Source: Clostridiales bacterium
GTDB lineage: Bacteria; Bacillota; Desulfotomaculia; Desulfotomaculales; VENG01
NCBI GenBank assembly: GCA_016278505.1
Contig: JADQBQ010000004.1
Coordinates: 1 to 64,000, forward strand
Length of the DNA: 64,000 nucleotides
Reading direction: 5' to 3'
The position numbers and the translations under genes are program-made. The notes below the pieces were generated by a model. The model was not told the DNA's origin, did no database searches, and worked only from the letters and a program-made list of their open reading frames with translations. Below are positions 50,468-60,411 of the stretch, piece by piece. Position 1 is the stretch's first letter. Each line of letters opens with the position of its first letter.

Positions 50468-52857
50468 GGGTTGCCCCAGGGTCTCTTTGTTAAATGACTT
50501 TTGCTTTTGGATAACGAAGTACCCCTAGGAGTGCTATCCCCCACTCTGTTAATGTGCATGGTTGGTAGCCACTTTACATTTTTGCCGGGGTTGGCCAGAA
50601 ACACCACCGGCGCCTCCAAGCCCTTTGCCTTATGCAGGTTCATCAGTCTTACCGCGTTATCTTCCCAGGGCGTAATGTTGATTTCCTCTTCCACGCCGGA
50701 TTCCATAAGGAGTGTGAGGTATTCCACCAGCGAGTAAAATGAAGTTATACCACTGCGTTCGGCGGCGGCAATAAACTCCTGGAATTGCAGCAGATGCCCG
50801 CTGCAGCTCTTGCCCAGTTCTCCTGTAAGCGCGTGAGAAATTATTCCCAGCTCACGCACAATATTCTGCATAGCAGCACTGGCCGGGAGAGTAATTGTCC
50901 ATTCCCTGAAGTTTCGGAACATGGTGAAGGCCCACTCAAAAATCTCTTTGTCATCATCATCTAAGCCAGAGGGTACGTCGCTATATATGTTAAAACGGCC
51001 GCCTGCTTGTTTAAAGAGCCATAACTGATTGTCACTGATACCGAAAAGGCTTCCCCTTAGGGCAGCAACCAGCAGCACCGGGTCATCAGGGTCAATAATG
51101 ACCCTTAATATTTTAATCACTTCCGCCATTTCGGCAGAATTGGAAAATCCGTCACCGCCGGCAATTCTAAAAGGTATACCCTGCTCTTCTAAAGCCCTTG
51201 CATACAGATCCATGTGTGCCTTGTAGCGCAGCAAAATCATGAAGTCTTCCGGACGGGGATTATCAGTTAGCCCTGCCTCCAATTCACTGTCGGTGCGGCA
51301 CAAAGAAATACCGCCGTCAACGGCCCAGCGAATCCAGCGGGCAATACGTCCGGCATCTATAAATGCGATCTGATCCCTTCTATTAGACTTAATTTTAGGT
51401 ATGGTAATGGTCTTCACACCATACGCTTTACCGTTAATGTTTTGCCTCACGGTATCCATGCTGGTAAAGGCAGCCTGGTACGAGTCGGCCTTTTCGGGCA
51501 AAAGTTCCTTGAATACCGGGTTTACCCAGTCCCCAATGTCCTGCAGCGAGCGGAAGTTAGTGGTCAGGTAAAGGATTTTGCCGCCGCTGTTTTCAATAAG
51601 CCGCTTTACCTCGTTGTATGTATCTATGTCGGCGCGCCGGAAACGGTAAATGGCCTGCTTGGGGTCACCCACAACAAATAAAGAGCCGGGGTAAGGGGTC
51701 AGCTTACGCCAGTCCCTTTCGTCGATTTCCTGTCCGGTCAAATAAAACATAATCTGGGCTTGGATGGGGTCTGTATCCTGGAACTCATCCACCAAAAGGT
51801 GAGAATACCTTGCCCGAAAGTACCGTCGGACTTCCGGGTTTTCCCTTAATAGAGCAGCAGCATGCATTAAAAGATCCTGGTAATTGAGCTTTGACTGCTC
51901 CATCCGGCGCTGCCCGTAAAGCTCAACCGCGGGCAGTACAAAGTCCACCAGCTGTTTATGCCTGTGCTCGTGCCACACCTCCAGGGTAGGAACAATGTAA
52001 GTTTCCCGGAAACCATCAAAAGCTTTCTTGATGGTTTTGGCATCCTCCGGTGACAACCACCGCTTTTGTGTAATACCCCCGGACTTGTTAAGCACCCCCA
52101 GCAACCGCAGCAGCATTAAGTCATTTTCAAGATCAAAGACACCACGCCACCTCAAGGCCCGCCTCAATATTTTCTGCAGGCCGTCCCAACCACCTCCGGG
52201 CACCGTCTTGGGCAGCACGTCTTTAGCGGAATCCAAAAGGTTAATTAATTCCTTGCGCACCGGCTCTAAATCAGGTTTAGGGGCATATTCCCGCACAATT
52301 TCTACATCGGGGTAAGTGGCTAATACCTTATAGCAATCTTGTAAGTCTCCGGCTTCCACATCAATCTCTGCCAGCCCTTCAATTACCTCAGGTCTATCTG
52401 CCTGCATGCGCACCAGGTAATCGTCCCAGGCCCTTTCCCGCAGCAGCGCGTCTTCCAAATCTTCCAGCTCCACAAAATCAGGATCCAGTCCGGCCTCAAT
52501 GGGCCGCTCCCGGAGAAGGGCAGCACAGAAAGAGTGTATGGTGCCTAAAAAACAGCGGTCCAGCCCGGTCAAAGCCGCACTTAACCGCTCTTTTTTATCC
52601 CGGTCCGTTTCAGAGGCCAGGGCTTTTTCCAGGGCCAGTTGGAATCTGCCCTTTAATTCTGCGGCCGCCTTCCTCGTAAATGTAACCGCTGCCAGCTTGT
52701 CTACTGTACATATGCCTTCCTTGATTAATGCCACCATGCGTTCTATTAAGCTATATGTCTTTCCCGAGCCTGCCCCTGCTTCCACCAGTATGGAGGTTTG
52801 TAAATCCTGTACAATTGACCTGCGTGCATCATGGTCTTTCAAGGTAGTATTAGTCAT
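50464..52857 (-). CDS. addA: AddA helicase-nuclease, N-terminal part
   Basis: ATP-dependent 3'-5' helicase of the AddAB recombination and defence enzyme, which resects double-strand breaks. 797 residues: Walker A EAGAGSGKTYS (about residue 30), VTFTRKAAAELKGR (Ia), HLLVDEFQDTDPIQ (II), VGDPKQAIYRFRRAD (III), LTTNFRS (IV), and VRLMNLHKAKGLEAPVVFLA (V). The frame then ends in TKRPWGNP; motif VI and the nuclease domain are in the -1 frame downstream. The start overlaps the addB end by eight bases, so translation is coupled. Confidence 0.9.
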   Translation of the reverse strand: MTNTTLKDHDARRSIVQDLQTSILVEAGAGSGKTYSLIERMVALIKEGICTVDKLAAVTFTRKAAAELKGRFQLALEKALASETDRDKKERLSAALTGLDRCFLGTIHSFCAALLRERPIEAGLDPDFVELEDLEDALLRERAWDDYLVRMQADRPEVIEGLAEIDVEAGDLQDCYKVLATYPDVEIVREYAPKPDLEPVRKELINLLDSAKDVLPKTVPGGGWDGLQKILRRALRWRGVFDLENDLMLLRLLGVLNKSGGITQKRWLSPEDAKTIKKAFDGFRETYIVPTLEVWHEHRHKQLVDFVLPAVELYGQRRMEQSKLNYQDLLMHAAALLRENPEVRRYFRARYSHLLVDEFQDTDPIQAQIMFYLTGQEIDERDWRKLTPYPGSLFVVGDPKQAIYRFRRADIDTYNEVKRLIENSGGKILYLTTNFRSLQDIGDWVNPVFKELLPEKADSYQAAFTSMDTVRQNINGKAYGVKTITIPKIKSNRRDQIAFIDAGRIARWIRWAVDGGISLCRTDSELEAGLTDNPRPEDFMILLRYKAHMDLYARALEEQGIPFRIAGGDGFSNSAEMAEVIKILRVIIDPDDPVLLVAALRGSLFGISDNQLWLFKQAGGRFNIYSDVPSGLDDDDKEIFEWAFTMFRNFREWTITLPASAAMQNIVRELGIISHALTGELGKSCSGHLLQFQEFIAAAERSGITSFYSLVEYLTLLMESGVEEEINITPWEDNAVRLMNLHKAKGLEAPVVFLANPGKNVKWLPTMHINRVGDSTPRGTSLSKSKSHLTKRPWGNP

Positions 52858-55800
52858 GCTCCTTCAACCTCCTCAAGGGGTTTAAACAAGGGCCGCTGCC
52901 GCTTAAAAGCAAATCCTTGGCCCTGGCCAATGCGCTTTCCTGGTTACATACATCCGGGTAGTCGCAAATCCCGCACTTTTCGCCGTGGTCAGCGGCAATA
53001 AAACAGCCACTGGCTAATAGGTCAAAGAGGTGGTTAAGTACCTGAAAAACTGAACTGCGGTCTGACTGCTGCCGGGCTACCTTTTGTCCCTCGCCTTTTT
53101 CCGTGGGAAAATAATAACCGGACAATTCTACCCGGGGTGTTTCCCCGGACATCAGCCCCTTTAGCAAATCTTCCACGGCAATGGCATACAGGGCATGCTG
53201 TACCTGTCGGCCCCCGCAAAGGTGTTTGTGGTCATCAAAACCATACGTGCTGCCGGTCTTGTAGTCCCAGACATGGTACACACCGTCCCGCACCCGGTCG
53301 ATACGGTCCACCTTACCGCGCAATAGAAAGCCCGTATCATCGTCCAATTTGACCTCAACCGGATCGGCCAGGCCGCAGCCCGCCTCCTTTGCGGCTCCAG
53401 TGCCAAACCCGAAGGGAACCTCGAAAAACTCCGGTGAACCATCCGTTTGTGACTCTTCTAAAGTTAGAAACATTTCGCAGCACGTATAAATCTCCGCTGC
53501 TTCCCGCTTAAAGACCACATCATTCGGGGGTGGAACTAATCGCTTGTAGTTTGTAATTAACTCGTCGGCCATTTCCATCATCATCTTTCTATGCCCGCTT
53601 AAAGAAGGTATTTCTTTGTCTGCCTTTACTTTACACATAAACTTGTAGAAAAGATCGTGCAGTAAAGACCCACGGTCCAGCGCATCAAGCCAGCGCCCGG
53701 GGTCGTAAGTAATTTGTTCCGGGGGATAAATCTTTAGTACATACCGCAAAAAATAAGCAAAGGGACAGCCGGCCAAATACTCTATTCTGCTGCAGGACAT
53801 AATCATATCCTTATTTTCCCTCGGGTCAAGCTCAACATCGCCCGGGTCAATTACCCCGTCATATTCGGTAGGTTCAGGGTTTTGCCGGGCAGTTACGGCC
53901 TTTTGTCCCAGTTTTATGCCTTTATAGCAATCTATAACTGCCTCCGGGCCGTTTCGTATACCCGGCCCGGTTAAGGCCTTGCCCAGCCACCATTCCACCT
54001 CATCCAGTGCGTTTTCCCCATCCCGGGAACAATAGCCCGCTGGTTTTCCCAGGAAGTTCATCATCCGGCTATAATTAAGGGTGTTATCCCTCTCAAGCAG
54101 CCGAAATACTTGCAAAAGCAAGGATGAAGGGAAAGCCAACCTATTTTCCACCACGTCAAAGGAGGAAAAGCTTAAGGTTACCCTGCCCCTTCTGGAAGCT
54201 AGCGCCAGAGCCATTTTGTACTGGTTTTCCCCGGGTTTTTCTATCCCCAGCGGCAGTTGGGAATTTATTTTGGCCCGCTCCACGTCAAGCAATACGGGAT
54301 CCTGCCTGCCGCTGCCCGGGAAGGAATTAGCATCCAAGCCTACCACAAATGTATATGGACGATCAGACCAGATTAAATGATTGTAGCTCGCCAGGTGAAT
54401 ATGCCCCGGTTTGGGGCCACAGCTGCCCACCCCGTAACCAGCAAAAAGGTTTTCCACCCGGTCCAGTGCCTCATCCATACCCAATGCAAAGGAACTTATT
54501 TTACCCATGGCAATAAGGTCCTCTGTCACGGCCTTTAATGCTGCAGCATCCATTTCTCCCCTGACTCTTGTCAATTCCGCCACAGCGGAAGCCAGGCTGC
54601 TGGTAAGTTCCCTAAAACTAACCTTTCCCTCAACATCCGGAACCGGTAGATATGACAGTATGCCATCCATTATCTCATGCAGCCGGAAGGCCTGCTCCCC
54701 CTGGCGCAGGAACCTTTCCTGCCTTCCGTCATTGTCTTCCTCCACCTTCACGGCTGCCTTTTCTTTAAAGCCATTTGCTAAAGTTTTTAACAAACTGTAA
54801 CGGTCCCTTCCCCAGCCTATACCGGAAATACGTAATATGCGTGCTGCCTCTGACGGCGACAGGCTTAGTTCGCCGCCTTGCCTCAGCTGCACATCGCCGC
54901 TGAGCAGCAGGTCTCTAAAATCCCTGGTGGGAAAATCATTCCTTATCCATTCAATTAGACCTTTCAATACCTTACCTGCGGCAGTAAAGAAAACGGAGAT
55001 GCCTTCTTCCATAGTTATACCCAGCCCGGCGACTCCGGCCAGGGTATATAATGCTGGTATGTAATCGCTCTTCGTGTAGGCTATGGTCACTTTGTCTAAG
55101 GGGATTCTCTCCTTTTGAATCCTCCGAAAAATCTCCCTTACTTCGTTGTTGATCCCGTATGCATGAAAGCAGTCCAATGAACCGTCTCCTACCGGCGGCG
55201 GAGACATGTTTACCTGGTACAGCCAGGGCAAGAGATCTACATCTGTATTCGGTGTAAATTCCTGTCCGGCATCAGGCTCTGGTTTGGCTACTCCGGGCCT
55301 GCTGAGGCCGTAAACAGGATCGGCCTCTAACAGAAAGAGGTCTTCACCGGCCATTAATTCAATAAGTTGTTGTTCCAGGGGGTAAAGCTTAAGGAAAGAC
55401 GGGAGCAGGTAAAGAATATCACCTTTAGGGCCTGTTCTTTGGTGAGAGAGTAATTCAATAGCCAGGGAAAAAAGCCCCGGCACATCAATAAGATTGTGTT
55501 CATCCAGGAAGTGCTCGTAGGCCAACAGTAGGACTGCCATATCCTGTCCCTTTTTTACACTTACGAAATTATCCTCCACTAAGCTGCTGCCTGTAAGCCC
55601 CGCGTTCCTTAGTTCCAATATTGAAGATGCTACTGCCCTTATAATCCCGGAATAATTGCCCTCCCGGGTAAAATATTGTAGGGTCCCTTGTTCTTCCAGT
55701 TTGTGAAAAACGTCTTCAATCACTGAAAAGCTTAGATTACCGGGTAGAAGTGTGAGATTGTTTTCGGCCATGTGTTCCCCTGCCACTATGTGAGCCAATC

Positions 55801-55960
55801 CAACTGCTGTCTCGGGTTGCAGGTTTACCCATCCACCGCTATCCCTTGCCAGGCACTCACAGAGCTCATGCCCTGCACGGTAGCCGGAGGCAATGAGCAA
55901 CTTTTCGTTTAAGGGATACTTCCAGCATATTTCTCCCAGAGAAGAAAGAAATCTATTCAC
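52850..55960 (-). CDS. addB: AddB-like PD-(D/E)XK nuclease subunit
   Basis: Second subunit of AddAB, 1036 residues. The N-terminus reads LLIASGYRAGHELCECLAR, where Bacillus AddB has a Walker A; no GKT/S is left, so ATP binding is probably lost. The C-terminal nuclease domain has SRIEYLAGCPFAYFLRYVLK and LRGKVDRIDRVRDGVYHVWDYKTG with D, D and K of the active site. One Cys early (AGC) and the final CGICDYPDVC give four Cys for the Fe-S staple known in AddB. First gene of addBA. Confidence 0.88.
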   Translation of the reverse strand: MNRFLSSLGEICWKYPLNEKLLIASGYRAGHELCECLARDSGGWVNLQPETAVGLAHIVAGEHMAENNLTLLPGNLSFSVIEDVFHKLEEQGTLQYFTREGNYSGIIRAVASSILELRNAGLTGSSLVEDNFVSVKKGQDMAVLLLAYEHFLDEHNLIDVPGLFSLAIELLSHQRTGPKGDILYLLPSFLKLYPLEQQLIELMAGEDLFLLEADPVYGLSRPGVAKPEPDAGQEFTPNTDVDLLPWLYQVNMSPPPVGDGSLDCFHAYGINNEVREIFRRIQKERIPLDKVTIAYTKSDYIPALYTLAGVAGLGITMEEGISVFFTAAGKVLKGLIEWIRNDFPTRDFRDLLLSGDVQLRQGGELSLSPSEAARILRISGIGWGRDRYSLLKTLANGFKEKAAVKVEEDNDGRQERFLRQGEQAFRLHEIMDGILSYLPVPDVEGKVSFRELTSSLASAVAELTRVRGEMDAAALKAVTEDLIAMGKISSFALGMDEALDRVENLFAGYGVGSCGPKPGHIHLASYNHLIWSDRPYTFVVGLDANSFPGSGRQDPVLLDVERAKINSQLPLGIEKPGENQYKMALALASRRGRVTLSFSSFDVVENRLAFPSSLLLQVFRLLERDNTLNYSRMMNFLGKPAGYCSRDGENALDEVEWWLGKALTGPGIRNGPEAVIDCYKGIKLGQKAVTARQNPEPTEYDGVIDPGDVELDPRENKDMIMSCSRIEYLAGCPFAYFLRYVLKIYPPEQITYDPGRWLDALDRGSLLHDLFYKFMCKVKADKEIPSLSGHRKMMMEMADELITNYKRLVPPPNDVVFKREAAEIYTCCEMFLTLEESQTDGSPEFFEVPFGFGTGAAKEAGCGLADPVEVKLDDDTGFLLRGKVDRIDRVRDGVYHVWDYKTGSTYGFDDHKHLCGGRQVQHALYAIAVEDLLKGLMSGETPRVELSGYYFPTEKGEGQKVARQQSDRSSVFQVLNHLFDLLASGCFIAADHGEKCGICDYPDVCNQESALARAKDLLLSGSGPCLNPLRRLKEHD

Positions 55961-56039
55961 GGTTTAACCTCCTTGTTACCTTAACCGGTATAGATAGACC
56001 GCTCCAAATTACATTACAATATGGAGGTATGAATAAAAA

Positions 56040-56075
56040 CAACACCGTGTTTTGTTAGGTGCTTATATCACGGTG
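56040..56075 (-). terminator. Terminator of the WYL gene
   Basis: On minus, CACCGTG...CACGGTG pairs around about 19 bases and is followed by TTGTTTTTATT. It lies in the gap ahead of addB. Confidence 0.65.
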
Positions 56076-56081
56076 CCGCGC

Positions 56082-57110
56082 TTAATCATTTTTACGATAT
56101 AGAGTTAATATTCTTTCCGCCAGTCTACACATATCCTCCCGCAGCCAACCAGGTTCCAGCACTTCTACCGAGTCTCCCCACTGCACTATCCAGGTTTTCA
56201 TCTCGGTAATACCGCAGACGTTAAAGGAGACAATTATTGACCCGTCTTCCAGTTCCGTCTCCAGTACTTGAGACGGATGATAAATGACGTTTTTAACCCT
56301 AAATGCCACATGGGGACTAAACTTAAGCTTGATCTGGCATTCTTCTCCGTCATTGATCACACCCCAGCTGTGTGCCATGTGTTCTTTAAGGTTAAAATCT
56401 TTCGGGTAATCAAATATCTCGTTGGTATAAGAGATTACATTCTCTAACTGGTCAATCCGGAACACCCTAATGGCCTGGCGTTTCAAGCAGTGCCCTACCA
56501 GGTACCAGTTTTGGCGTTTGCAAATCAGGCCATAGGGTTCCACCACCCGCTCGGTAACCCGGCCGCTGTGAGCAACGAAATACTTTATCTTCACCCGGTG
56601 GCAGTCTTTTAGCGCTGTGACCAGCCTGGTGAAGAAATCTCCTACCCGCTCCGGATCAGCCAGGGCTTCTTCCACCAGGTGGATCCTGTTCTGCAGTTTC
56701 TCTTCCGCAAGCTCTTTGGGATTGTAGTGATATTTAAATAATGTCGATACCAGCGCATCTTTAAGGTCATTCAGGTGTCCGGCCAGGGCAGAACCCTGCT
56801 GCTGCAGCATACTTATAAAAATAGCGGTAGCTTTTTCCGGGCTCAAGCTGGGCAAATAGCCAACCTCAAAAGAATAGAAGGCGCACTTATTCCGGTCAAC
56901 AACCTTTTCTCCCTTTCTTAACGGCAGCCTCATGTCATTTTGAATTGCGTCTAGGTCCCTTCGTATCTGCCGCTCGGTAACCTCGTATCTATCGGACAGC
57001 TCTTTCAAAGTTACTCCACCATAGGGCGTTCGCCGGTTAATATAGTCAACTATCATATTGAGCCGTAAACCACGGCTGGCGTCCTTTTGGGGCCTGTTAG
57101 ACATGGGCAA
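56082..57110 (-). CDS. WYL-domain transcriptional regulator
   Basis: 342-residue regulator of the YafY/DeoR-like WYL class. N-terminal helix-turn-helix (about 10-70: YGGVTLKELSDRYEVTERQIRRDLDAI), then the WYL domain (about 145-235: RVKIKYFVAHSGRVTERVVEPYGLICKRQNWYLVGHC) and a C-terminal WCX part (KLKFSPHVAFRV). WYL proteins sense ligands, often nucleic acids, and many control defence genes. Its position beside the VWA gene and the McrB-like cassette makes it the natural candidate for binding the shared palindrome found upstream of both. Confidence 0.88.
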   Translation of the reverse strand: MPMSNRPQKDASRGLRLNMIVDYINRRTPYGGVTLKELSDRYEVTERQIRRDLDAIQNDMRLPLRKGEKVVDRNKCAFYSFEVGYLPSLSPEKATAIFISMLQQQGSALAGHLNDLKDALVSTLFKYHYNPKELAEEKLQNRIHLVEEALADPERVGDFFTRLVTALKDCHRVKIKYFVAHSGRVTERVVEPYGLICKRQNWYLVGHCLKRQAIRVFRIDQLENVISYTNEIFDYPKDFNLKEHMAHSWGVINDGEECQIKLKFSPHVAFRVKNVIYHPSQVLETELEDGSIIVSFNVCGITEMKTWIVQWGDSVEVLEPGWLREDMCRLAERILTLYRKND

Positions 57111-57247
57111 AACCTCCGGCGCGCAATAATCAATTATTTAACGGTTCGCCAGAAAGTGCCCAATGCCTGCAAAAAATTACTTAATTATACAGTACAAACA
57201 TATGGCCCCAAAGCTTTAAGTTAAGTCCCTAGAACATAGTTACATGA

Positions 57248-58498
57248 CTATTTTCTTTTCCCCCTGCCCCTTTTTTGGCGGTAAGCACTATAAGCCATTT
57301 TTTTGCGAGATGACTTTGTATAATTTTCTGCCTGCATAAAGCAAATACTGTCATTCAACTCATCCAGTTCCTGCAGCATATCGGAATCTTCCATAAGGCC
57401 GGTGGAGGTACGCATGTCCAGCACCCTATTTTTCAGCACCTGGTGGCCGGCCTCAAAATCCCCTTCGTCGGCCAGGCGTATGGCCTCTTCTTTGGCCTGC
57501 ATACAACGGAACAACTCTAACTGTTTCACAACTTCCATATTTTCTACCGGTCCCTCGTTATCAGCGTTAAAGTGTACTTCCAGGCCCGCGGACAAATTAA
57601 CCAGGGCCAGGTTGTTCCTCACGTCGGCGTACTCAAGCTCTAATTCAATGTGGCTTTGAACCCCTTCCTGGCAGGGCGGTATATCTAACTCGAAAAGCAG
57701 GATTTTCGTTTCCCCGCTGTAAATGTCCGGCAGTGAAACCTTCACATCATTACCGGGATCAAAGGGATATCCCAAAACACCATTTACTCCAATACCCCGG
57801 CCGGGCTTGACCTTAATGGTCAAGTTCTGGGCGATTATGCTTAAAAGGCCTGACAGTTCTTCTTCGAATATACCGGGTATTTGGTCCGGTGATTCAATAT
57901 AGTAAAAGTTACCCCCACCTACCTCCGACATGGCCTGCAGCAGGTCCTCTTCAAAATCTTCGCCCAGGCCGAAGGTAGATAGATTTATACCGGCACCGGC
58001 CATCTCCGCAGCCTTTTCCACCAGGGCGCGGTGGTCAGTTACCCCCACGTTGGCCATCCCGTCAGTCAGCAAAAGCACGCGGTTAATTTGATTTTCCCGG
58101 TAAGCCAATTTCACTTCACGCATCCCCATGAGCATACCTCCGCTGAGGTTGGTAGTGCCCCCTGAATAGATACTCTCTACGGCCATTTTCAGGGCATCTT
58201 TGTTTTCCACCTTATGCGATGAGGCAATCATATTCACCATGTCATCAAAGGCCACCACCGAACAATAATCCTGGGGCCCTAAATGGCCAATGGCAAAGGA
58301 GACCGCCGTTTTAGTATAATCCAGTTTTGTGCCGGACATACTCCCGCTGCGGTCAATGACAAAGGACAGGTTCTGGTCCGGCCGGTCATCTACAAGGTTC
58401 TCCGGGGCGGTGAGTTTTACCATCATATAAGCGGTTTGCCTGGTATCAGGCAGCAGTGCGGTTTTGTCCAAGGATAAGTCGATTTTGATTTGCTCCAT
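57248..58498 (-). CDS. VWA domain protein
   Basis: 416-residue soluble protein. The von Willebrand A domain (about 43-215) has an intact metal site: DRSGSMSG (DxSxS, residues 49-53), the Thr in SGGTTNLSGG, and LLLTDGMANVG. A beta-rich region follows (about 220-320: NLTIKVKPGRGIGV; VSLPDIYSGETKILLFELDI), then helices (EEAIRLADEGDFEAGHQVL) and a basic tail. No signal peptide. ATG 58498 has GGGAGGG upstream. VWA proteins assemble complexes, sometimes with AAA+ ATPases. It has its own promoter with the same palindrome as the cassette upstream. Confidence 0.88.
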   Translation of the reverse strand: MEQIKIDLSLDKTALLPDTRQTAYMMVKLTAPENLVDDRPDQNLSFVIDRSGSMSGTKLDYTKTAVSFAIGHLGPQDYCSVVAFDDMVNMIASSHKVENKDALKMAVESIYSGGTTNLSGGMLMGMREVKLAYRENQINRVLLLTDGMANVGVTDHRALVEKAAEMAGAGINLSTFGLGEDFEEDLLQAMSEVGGGNFYYIESPDQIPGIFEEELSGLLSIIAQNLTIKVKPGRGIGVNGVLGYPFDPGNDVKVSLPDIYSGETKILLFELDIPPCQEGVQSHIELELEYADVRNNLALVNLSAGLEVHFNADNEGPVENMEVVKQLELFRCMQAKEEAIRLADEGDFEAGHQVLKNRVLDMRTSTGLMEDSDMLQELDELNDSICFMQAENYTKSSRKKMAYSAYRQKRGRGKRK

Positions 58499-58534
58499 AA
58501 GATAATCCCTCCCGTGTTATTGGTAATCATATGA

Positions 58535-58564
58535 TAACAACCGGGTGTGACCAATGTTTGTCAC
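58535..58564 (-). promoter_or_regulatory. Palindrome plus -10 upstream of the VWA gene
   Basis: On minus: GTGAC-AAACATTG-GTCAC (58547-58564 region), exactly 10 bases, then TATCAT. The same layout, palindrome and spacing occur upstream of the coiled-coil operon. A regulator binding at the -35 position is inferred. Confidence 0.65.
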
Positions 58565-58617
58565 GGTAGGGATTAATTTTTTCTAGCTGCATTGTTATTC
58601 AGCAACAGATTATTGTA

Positions 58618-60411
58618 TCAGCAAATTAACTCTTTCAAAATCTTTTGTTCAAGGTACTCCTGAAAATGTGGATTGTCTCTACCGGGAGTTAACTGCACAA
58701 TTGCAATCCGATACGGTTCCACTGGCATTACCGTTGCAGATTCTTTGTCCACGGGAAAAAGAGCTAGTACCTGGAAAACAGGCCTAGAGTCTTGATCATC
58801 TATACTTGATAAGCCTATGCGGTAGTTTCTAAGCTGGCGCATGTTTACAGACCACTTGGGCCGCTGTTCCTCGATATCATGATTCCAAATGTTTTTACAT
58901 GGGCGGTATTTGACCTCTAAAATAATTGAACGATAATACTCACCGTTACGGTACAGGTCCAAGCGCATATCCGGCCTGTTATTCTCCGATTCGCTCCAAA
59001 TAGGAATTTTTCGCTGTTTGGCCTCTTCCAGCCGGTAAGGAACAGTTTGATCATAAATCAAATCTAACCGCCAGGTGTCTTTATAAAACGTCACCTGGGT
59101 CCCCGGCTCGATGCTGGGTATAAACATGGAGTCGGAAAAATCCCACCTGTGGGAAAAGATCCACCCACTGTGAGGAGTAAAACCTAATTTCCTCACGGCT
59201 TCCATGGTTTTTACAAAACACCAATACTCATATAGCAGATCTGTTCTTTTCCACTGGTAATCGGCTGCCGATTGCACTTGAACCTCGGAATGTTGAGTCA
59301 ATTGCCGCCAAAAACGATATATAAACCAGTATCTGAAATCCTTTTGTAATCCAGGAGTTATGGGAATAAAACCAGAACAGTATTTAACCTCATTTAGAGG
59401 GAAGCTATTTAGGAGTTGCCAAAACTGGCCCTGCAAGCCTCCACAGCGGTTTAAGTCTTCCCTCAGCTTATTTATCTCTTGTTTTGTTCTCTCTGAAACA
59501 ATTACATTACTGGAGTAAAATTGTTGTTCCAACTTAAATTCTTTTTTCTTTTGTTCCAATGTACTCTCAATGGCACTTTGAATTTCACCGAGTACCTGAA
59601 TGATATCTCGTAATATTTTTTTTAGCCACCGATTTTCCGGTAAATCAAATTGAATTTCATTATTAGGGGAAAGGACAAACTGCGGGTCTTTTGTGGTGTT
59701 ACAATTTTTTCGCCTCCCCTGTTCCGAATTGAGCCACCGTAAAGTCCGGTTATCCCAAACCTTTGCCCTGTGCACAGGTAATACACTGTACTTTTTAGAT
59801 GCTTGCTGGTGAGGCTTTTGCAAAATATCCAAAATGGTAGCATATAAGCGGGGAAACTCCCGCTCAATGACATGGTATTGGTAAAATCGCTCTGGCAGAG
59901 ACCGTACAACTTCGGATGTACCGATACCCTGGTTTTGCAAAACAATATCCATGGCTAGACCGCGGACGTAATTTTCTAGCTCAAAACGCATTTGTTCTAG
60001 CTGATCGTCCGTCATATTTTTTGCCCTTACCCTTAAAATGGTAAAATACTCTTTATCACCCCACACTACTTTTACCCTGTATTGCCCAGGAATCCAAGGG
60101 TAAGTATTTTCCCCGGACTTGTATAAGGAAATGCTGCATGGACAGGGCAAGTACGCCCCGTCCAAGTCCCGTTGAACCAGGTCACTTTCAATCCCGTCCA
60201 ACCCGTCAATATACAACTTGGTTTTAGAAGGGACTTCATATCCTGGCGCGGGACTGAATTCCAGATTCGAGTTGCTGAATTCCAGCAAATAAGTGTAATC
60301 AACGGCGGCTTCCTTTTCCTTTTGACAAAAATTGATTAGGGGTCTTGATGCGCTTCTTTCGACACCTCCCAGGTGCAAGATTACTTGAAAAGGCAACTTA
60401 TTAGGAGGCAT
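58618..60411 (-). CDS. DUF2357 / PD-(D/E)XK nuclease (McrC-like)
   Basis: About 597 residues. N-terminal beta-rich part with YLPCPCSISLYKSG...WIPGQYRVKVVWG, a DUF2357-like region, a helical middle with coiled coil (about 270-330), and a C-terminal nuclease of PDDEXK_7 type: YEYWCFVKTMEAVRKLGF (about 405), then RPDMRLDLYRNGEYYRSIIL-EVKYRP giving PD (about 480) and ExK (about 500). The order and the AAA+ partner point to the McrC role in type IV restriction. ATG 60411 overlaps the ATPase end by 11 bases and has AGGTGG upstream; TTG 60417 is the alternative. Confidence 0.82.
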   Translation of the reverse strand: MPPNKLPFQVILHLGGVERSASRPLINFCQKEKEAAVDYTYLLEFSNSNLEFSPAPGYEVPSKTKLYIDGLDGIESDLVQRDLDGAYLPCPCSISLYKSGENTYPWIPGQYRVKVVWGDKEYFTILRVRAKNMTDDQLEQMRFELENYVRGLAMDIVLQNQGIGTSEVVRSLPERFYQYHVIEREFPRLYATILDILQKPHQQASKKYSVLPVHRAKVWDNRTLRWLNSEQGRRKNCNTTKDPQFVLSPNNEIQFDLPENRWLKKILRDIIQVLGEIQSAIESTLEQKKKEFKLEQQFYSSNVIVSERTKQEINKLREDLNRCGGLQGQFWQLLNSFPLNEVKYCSGFIPITPGLQKDFRYWFIYRFWRQLTQHSEVQVQSAADYQWKRTDLLYEYWCFVKTMEAVRKLGFTPHSGWIFSHRWDFSDSMFIPSIEPGTQVTFYKDTWRLDLIYDQTVPYRLEEAKQRKIPIWSESENNRPDMRLDLYRNGEYYRSIILEVKYRPCKNIWNHDIEEQRPKWSVNMRQLRNYRIGLSSIDDQDSRPVFQVLALFPVDKESATVMPVEPYRIAIVQLTPGRDNPHFQEYLEQKILKELIC

